Of a stretch of DNA of 10,000 nucleotides, positions 6,495 through 10,000 are shown piece after piece (within the stretch, counting starts at the first letter, position 1; each line of letters opens with the position of its first letter). The translations under genes and the position numbers were made by a program. The stretch spans positions 1 to 10,000 of the forward strand of contig JAIWOG010000003.1 of the NCBI GenBank assembly GCA_020217035.1. The letters are read 5' to 3'. Source of the DNA: Magnetospirillum sp. GTDB lineage: Bacteria > Pseudomonadota > Alphaproteobacteria > Rhodospirillales > Magnetospirillaceae. Below the pieces are notes generated by a model. The model saw only the letters and a program-made list of their open reading frames with translations. It did no database searches and was not told where the DNA came from.

Positions 6495-6516
6495 CCTCCC
6501 AAGCCAAGAGGATGCC

Positions 6517-7164
6517 ATGCAGACCCACGACACCGGCAAGCTTGTGCTTGCGTTCCGGGCGCTGACCGTCATCGCCGGATTGCTGATCGCCGGCGCTTAT
6601 TTCTCGCCAATTTGGTGGGTGTCGCTGAAGGCCCCCAATTACCCCGAACATACCTTCCCCGACGGGGTGCGCATCCATTTCCACGTCAACGGCGTGTTCA
6701 ACGGCTGCAAGGAGCGTCCCAAGGATGCCGACGTCTACGAGGACGAGGCGCTGGATTGCGTGCACGAGATGAACGTCATCAATCACTTCATCGGCATGGA
6801 GCCCATCGAGAAGGGCGCCACCCTGGAAATCGCCGCCGCGCCCTACCTGTTCAGCCTGACCGGTCTGATGCTGTTGGCCTTCCTGTTCTACAAGGGGCCG
6901 TTCTGGTGGGTGCTGCCCTCCGCCGGCATCGTCATCCCGGTGGCCTTCGTCGCCGACTATTCGGCCTGGCTGTGGTGGTTCGGCCATAACCTGCACCCCT
7001 GGGGGGCGTTTACCGTCAAGCCGTTCATGCCCACCGTCTTCGGCCAGGGCAAGGTGGCGCAGTTCTATACATATTCCTATCCCCATTACGGCTTCGGCCT
7101 GCTGCTGGCGGCGGCGGCCCTGCTGGTCCTGGCCGCCCTGTTGCGGCGCAAGTCCTTGCGCTAG
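6517..7164 (+). CDS. nosB: NosB-like polytopic membrane protein of clade II nos clusters
   Basis: The protein has 215 residues from ATG 6517, with AGAGGA at 6507-6512 as ribosome binding site. Four hydrophobic segments are visible at about 10-32, 108-125, 130-155 and 191-210, with a long hydrophilic loop (about 33-105) between the first two. The loop contains APNYPE, a FHVNGVFNGC segment, Cys64 and Cys81, and HEMNVINHFIGM (83-94) with His83, His90 and two Met residues that could bind metal or heme. The location between the cytochromes and nosD matches nosB, a membrane protein found in Sec-type nos clusters such as that of Wolinella and of unknown biochemical function. The assignment rests on family recognition from memory and on position. 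Residues 129-155, rich in Trp and with His157 and His160 nearby, suggest a redox or quinol-linked membrane role, but this is speculation. Confidence 0.8.
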   Translation: MQTHDTGKLVLAFRALTVIAGLLIAGAYFSPIWWVSLKAPNYPEHTFPDGVRIHFHVNGVFNGCKERPKDADVYEDEALDCVHEMNVINHFIGMEPIEKGATLEIAAAPYLFSLTGLMLLAFLFYKGPFWWVLPSAGIVIPVAFVADYSAWLWWFGHNLHPWGAFTVKPFMPTVFGQGKVAQFYTYSYPHYGFGLLLAAAALLVLAALLRRKSLR

Positions 7165-7173
7165 GGGCGGCCC

Positions 7174-8484
7174 ATGGTGACGAACGTGACCGCAGCGGCC
7201 CAATCCTCCTCCTGGCGCCGCCGGGCGTTCGTCGCAGGCGCCGTCATGTCCGCGACCCTGGTGGTCCTGGGCATGGCGGCGGCCGGCCCCGCGCCGCAGC
7301 CGGCGCCGCGATCGGCCGACATCATCCAGGCATTGGTCGATGCCGCCGCCGAAGGGGCTGAAATCAAGGTGCCGCCGGGGCGCTATGTCGGCCGGGTGCT
7401 TGTGGACAAGCCCTTGACCCTGGATGGCGACGGCCAGGTGACCATCGATGCCGGCGGCACCGGCACGGTGATGGTGGTCAAGGCCAGCAATGCCACCATC
7501 AAGGGCTTTCGCCTGACCGCCACCGGATTCGACCACAATTCCGAGGATGCCGGCATCCAGGTGCGCGGCAACAACAACGTCATCAAGGACAACCGCATCG
7601 ATGACGCGTTGTTCGGTATCGACCTGCAGCAATCCTATTTCAACGTCATCCGCCGCAACCACATCACCTCGAAGGACATCGACCTGGGCCTCAGGGGCGA
7701 TTCCATCCGGCTGTGGTATTCCGACGACAACCGCATCGAAGACAACGTGGTGAAGGACAGCCGCGACTTCGTGCTGTGGTATTCCAAGCGTAATCGCGTC
7801 GCCGGCAACCATTCCAGCGGTGGCCGATACGGCATGCATTTTATGTTTGCCGCCGACAATGTGGTGGAAAACAACGTCTTCACCAACAATTCGGTCGGCA
7901 TCTCGATGATGTACGACCAGGGCGACATCGTGCGCGGCAACATCATTTCCCATTCGGTGGGGGCGACGGGCACTTGCATCTCGCTGAAGGAAGCCAGCGC
8001 GGTGACCATCGTCGACAACGAGATCATCTATTGCGCCAACGGCATCTTCCTGGATGTCTCGCCGTTCCAGCCCGACACCACCAACGTCGTCACCGGCAAC
8101 CGCATCGCCTTCAACGACATCGCCATCTCGTTCCTGAACGACTGGCACGGCAACGAGTTCAAAGCCAACCGACTGACGTCCAACATGACCGAGGTGGCGG
8201 TGTTCGGCGGCGGCTCGGCCAAGCGCAACACCTGGGACGGCAATTCCTGGGACAGCTACGAAGGCTTCGACCGCGACGGTGACGGGGTGGGCGACACGCC
8301 GCACCGGGTGATGAACTATGCCGGGCGGGTGTGGATGGACGTGCCCAACACCCGCTTCTTCAAGGGCGCCCCGGTCTTGGAGGTCTTGGATTTCCTGGAC
8401 CGTCTGGCGCCCTTCAGCGAGCCCGAGCTGATGCTGGAAGACGAACATCCCCGCTTGGCGCAAAAAATGGAGAAAAAGCCATGA
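7174..8484 (+). CDS. nosD: NosD, periplasmic beta-helix copper-site assembly protein
   Basis: NosD is required, with the ABC transporter NosFY, for assembly of the CuZ centre of NosZ. The 436-residue product starts nine bases after the nosB stop with a weak AGGGG signal. Residues 1-40 are an export signal with arginines at 15-17 followed by AFV, so Tat export is possible. Residues about 67-345 are repeats of right-handed beta-helix (CASH) type, visible as NNVIKDNRI, SDDNRIEDNVV, KRNRVAGNHS and TNVVTGNRI. The family segment YGMHFMFAADN is at 219-229. The C-terminal signature of NosD proteins is at about 354-380, starting WDGNSWDSYEG and continuing with an acidic DxDGDGVGD loop. Length and motifs match full-length NosD. 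The stop overlaps the nosG start by ATGA, so translation is probably coupled. An internal ATG at 7246 is a less likely start because it would remove the arginine-rich part of the signal. Confidence 0.95.
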   Translation: MVTNVTAAAQSSSWRRRAFVAGAVMSATLVVLGMAAAGPAPQPAPRSADIIQALVDAAAEGAEIKVPPGRYVGRVLVDKPLTLDGDGQVTIDAGGTGTVMVVKASNATIKGFRLTATGFDHNSEDAGIQVRGNNNVIKDNRIDDALFGIDLQQSYFNVIRRNHITSKDIDLGLRGDSIRLWYSDDNRIEDNVVKDSRDFVLWYSKRNRVAGNHSSGGRYGMHFMFAADNVVENNVFTNNSVGISMMYDQGDIVRGNIISHSVGATGTCISLKEASAVTIVDNEIIYCANGIFLDVSPFQPDTTNVVTGNRIAFNDIAISFLNDWHGNEFKANRLTSNMTEVAVFGGGSAKRNTWDGNSWDSYEGFDRDGDGVGDTPHRVMNYAGRVWMDVPNTRFFKGAPVLEVLDFLDRLAPFSEPELMLEDEHPRLAQKMEKKP

Positions 8485-9239
8485 GCCAAATTCCCAAGCG
8501 GCCGCCGCCGCCCGCCCACGTGCAGCAAGAGACGCGGCGCAAGTTCCTGCGGTCCATCCTGCTGGGATCCTTGGCGGTGGGCGGGGCCATGGCCGGATGG
8601 CTGCCGGTGGCCCAGGCCCACGCGCCGCGCCTGCGCCCGCCGGGCGCCATCGCCGAGGACGACTTCCTGGCCGCCTGCATCAAATGCGGCCAATGCGTCC
8701 AGGTTTGCCCGGTGGAAGCCATCGTCCTGGCCGACATCGGCGACGGTTTCGGCTTGGGTGCCCCCTATATCCCGGCCCGCGACCAGGCGTGCGATTTTTC
8801 CTGCGACGCGGTGCAATGCATCCTGGCCTGTCCCACAGGCGCCCTGACCCACGAGCTTTCCAAGAAGGAAGAGGTGCGCATGGGAATCGCCCGCCTGGAC
8901 AAGCCGGACATCTGTCTGGCCCGTCAGGGCTTGGGCTTCAAGGGGCAGGCACGCGGCGCCGATTTCCCCGGCCTGCACCGCTATGAAGCGGTGGACCGCT
9001 GGAAGCCGATCCTGGTGGCCGACCACCCCTATGACCTGGAATTGTGCGACCTTTGCGTCCGCGAATGCCCCATCGAAGGCGCCATCGCCCTGGTGCCGAT
9101 CAGCACCGACGCCGCCGACACGCGCCGCACCCCGGAAATCCGCCAAACCTGCGTCGGTTGCGGCATGTGCGAGATGATCTGCCCGACCGAACCGGCGGCC
9201 ATCATCATCGATTCCCGCGCCCAATGGAGGCCGTCATGA
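8481..9239 (+). CDS. nosG: NosG, NapG-like periplasmic 4Fe-4S ferredoxin-type protein
   Basis: This 252-residue protein probably moves electrons from the membrane quinol pool, through NosH, to periplasmic carriers that feed NosZ. The start ATG 8481 overlaps the nosD stop and follows GGAG at 8469-8472. It has a twin-arginine signal, ETRRKFLRS (Arg19-Arg20), and hydrophobic residues to about 46, as expected for a protein exported with its clusters already in place. Four cysteine groups indicate up to four 4Fe-4S clusters: Cys66/69/72/76 (CIKCGQCVQVCP), Cys104/108/113/117, Cys189/192/196 with a possible fourth ligand elsewhere such as Cys145, and Cys224/227/230/234 (CVGCGMCEMICP). The arrangement is that of NapG. 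NapG itself is excluded by the surrounding nos genes. It is coupled to nosH by a second ATGA overlap. Confidence 0.94.
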   Translation: MSQIPKRPPPPAHVQQETRRKFLRSILLGSLAVGGAMAGWLPVAQAHAPRLRPPGAIAEDDFLAACIKCGQCVQVCPVEAIVLADIGDGFGLGAPYIPARDQACDFSCDAVQCILACPTGALTHELSKKEEVRMGIARLDKPDICLARQGLGFKGQARGADFPGLHRYEAVDRWKPILVADHPYDLELCDLCVRECPIEGAIALVPISTDAADTRRTPEIRQTCVGCGMCEMICPTEPAAIIIDSRAQWRPS

Positions 9240-10000
9240 GCCTGATCCAGTCGCTGGCCATCATGCTGGGGCGCGAGCCGACCAAGCCGCGGCCCGAGGA
9301 ATACGAGCCCGAGGCCCAGGCCCTGCACGAGGCCAAGCGGGCCTGCAAGATGACGCCCGAACAACGGGCCGAAATCAACCGCCAGACCCACGACGCCCAC
9401 AAGGTGCACACTTGGCGCAATCGCCGTTGGCTGACCCTGCTGGTGGTCAACCTGCTGTTCGTGGTGTCCTATCAATTCGACGTGCAATTGATCGAAGGGG
9501 CGTTGACCGCGTCGCGGGTCATCGGCTTCCACTTCGCCGATTTGAATTCGGCGTTGCAGGTGACGCTGGCCTTCAAGACCATCCTGATCAACCTGATCAT
9601 CGGCACCACCACGGTGCTGTTGCTGTGGTGGCTGTTGGGGGGGCGTTCCTTTTGTTCCTGGGTCTGCCCCTATCACCTGCTGGCCGAATGGGCCGAGATG
9701 GCTCACCTGAAGCTGGCGGCGAAGAAGCTGGTCAAGGACCACCAACTGCACCGGCGCACCCGGGTGGTGCTGTACGTGATCTTCGCGGTGTCGGCCCTGG
9801 CCTCGGGCTACACGGTGTTCGAGACCATCTCGCCCACCGGCATCCTGTCGCGCGCCATGATCTATGGGCCGACCTTGGCCTTGACCATCGTCGTGTTCCT
9901 GCTGGTCTTGGAAGTGTTCTACTCAAGGCGGTTGTGGTGCCGCTACATGTGTCCCATCGGCATAACCTATGCCGTAATCGGCGCGGTCAGTCCGCTGCGG
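9236..10000 (+). CDS. nosH: NosH, NapH-like membrane Fe-S protein (3' end beyond window)
   Basis: The frame is open from ATG 9236 to the window edge, giving 255 visible residues; the C terminus, where NapH-type proteins carry ferredoxin clusters, is outside. TGGAGG at 9225-9230 and the ATGA overlap with nosG fix the start. An N-terminal cytoplasmic part of about 60 residues is followed by hydrophobic segments at about 64-79, 110-135, 176-195 and 212-230. Two cytoplasmic cysteine motifs typical of NapH and NosR-type proteins are present: FCSWVCPYHLL (Cys140, Cys144) and CRYMCPIG (Cys235, Cys239). NapH-family proteins take electrons from quinol and pass them to NapG; here the partner is NosG. 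NosR is the alternative but lacks fit because no N-terminal flavin-binding domain is present. nosF, nosY and nosL probably follow. Confidence 0.93.
   Translation, partial: MSLIQSLAIMLGREPTKPRPEEYEPEAQALHEAKRACKMTPEQRAEINRQTHDAHKVHTWRNRRWLTLLVVNLLFVVSYQFDVQLIEGALTASRVIGFHFADLNSALQVTLAFKTILINLIIGTTTVLLLWWLLGGRSFCSWVCPYHLLAEWAEMAHLKLAAKKLVKDHQLHRRTRVVLYVIFAVSALASGYTVFETISPTGILSRAMIYGPTLALTIVVFLLVLEVFYSRRLWCRYMCPIGITYAVIGAVSPLR

Noticed and set aside
5668..8463. A second long minus-strand open frame (931 codons) antisense to the second cytochrome, nosB and nosD
   Set aside because: Same reasons: shadow composition, no recognisable domain, and complete overlap with well-supported genes.
1..10000. 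Insertion sequences, tRNA or rRNA genes, CRISPR arrays, prophage attachment sites
   Set aside because: No transposase, inverted-repeat ends, repeat-spacer pattern or RNA gene structure was seen; the window is almost fully occupied by the genes listed.

Overview
This window is the first part of a nitrous oxide respiration (nos) gene cluster of the clade II, Sec-exported type. It comes from a GC-rich proteobacterium. GC-rich third codon positions, a clade II NosZ followed by paired diheme c-type cytochromes, and NosB/D/G/H genes would fit a denitrifying alphaproteobacterium such as Magnetospirillum or a relative. The genus is an inference from general knowledge and was not tested by any search.

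Layout. Positions 1-114 hold the Met/His-rich C-terminal end of a gene entering from the left, followed by a hairpin (121-157) and a short AT-rich leader. A 363-residue cytoplasmic-looking beta-propeller protein with eight '(F/Y)xGxNG' repeats follows (253-1344); I do not recognise its function. Converging on it from the other strand is a two-gene unit: a SCO1/SenC copper chaperone (2502 down to 1942) and a TlpA-like thioredoxin (1939 down to 1358). The 162-base gap between sco and nosZ carries a palindrome resembling an FNR/DNR site (2566-2579) that could serve both divergent units.

From 2665 to the right edge all genes point right: nosZ (2665-4959), two diheme cytochromes c (5044-5643, 5701-6456), nosB-like membrane protein (6517-7164), nosD (7174-8484), nosG (8481-9239) and the start of nosH (9236 to the window end). 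The last three overlap by four bases (ATGA) and are probably translationally coupled. Hairpins after nosZ and before nosB divide the transcript into segments that may be made in different amounts.

How the genes work together. NosZ reduces N2O to N2 in the periplasm with its CuZ and CuA copper centres. The two diheme cytochromes are the likely electron donors or relays. NosG (periplasmic Fe-S protein) and NosH (membrane Fe-S protein) resemble NapG/NapH and probably carry electrons from the quinol pool. NosD is the beta-helix protein needed, with the NosFY ABC transporter, for CuZ assembly; nosF, nosY and nosL would be expected just past the right edge. The SCO and TlpA proteins are plausible periplasmic copper-delivery and cysteine-reduction helpers for the CuA site. 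Apart from the propeller gene and a few regulatory details, the content is that of a known system; I see no clearly new multi-gene system.
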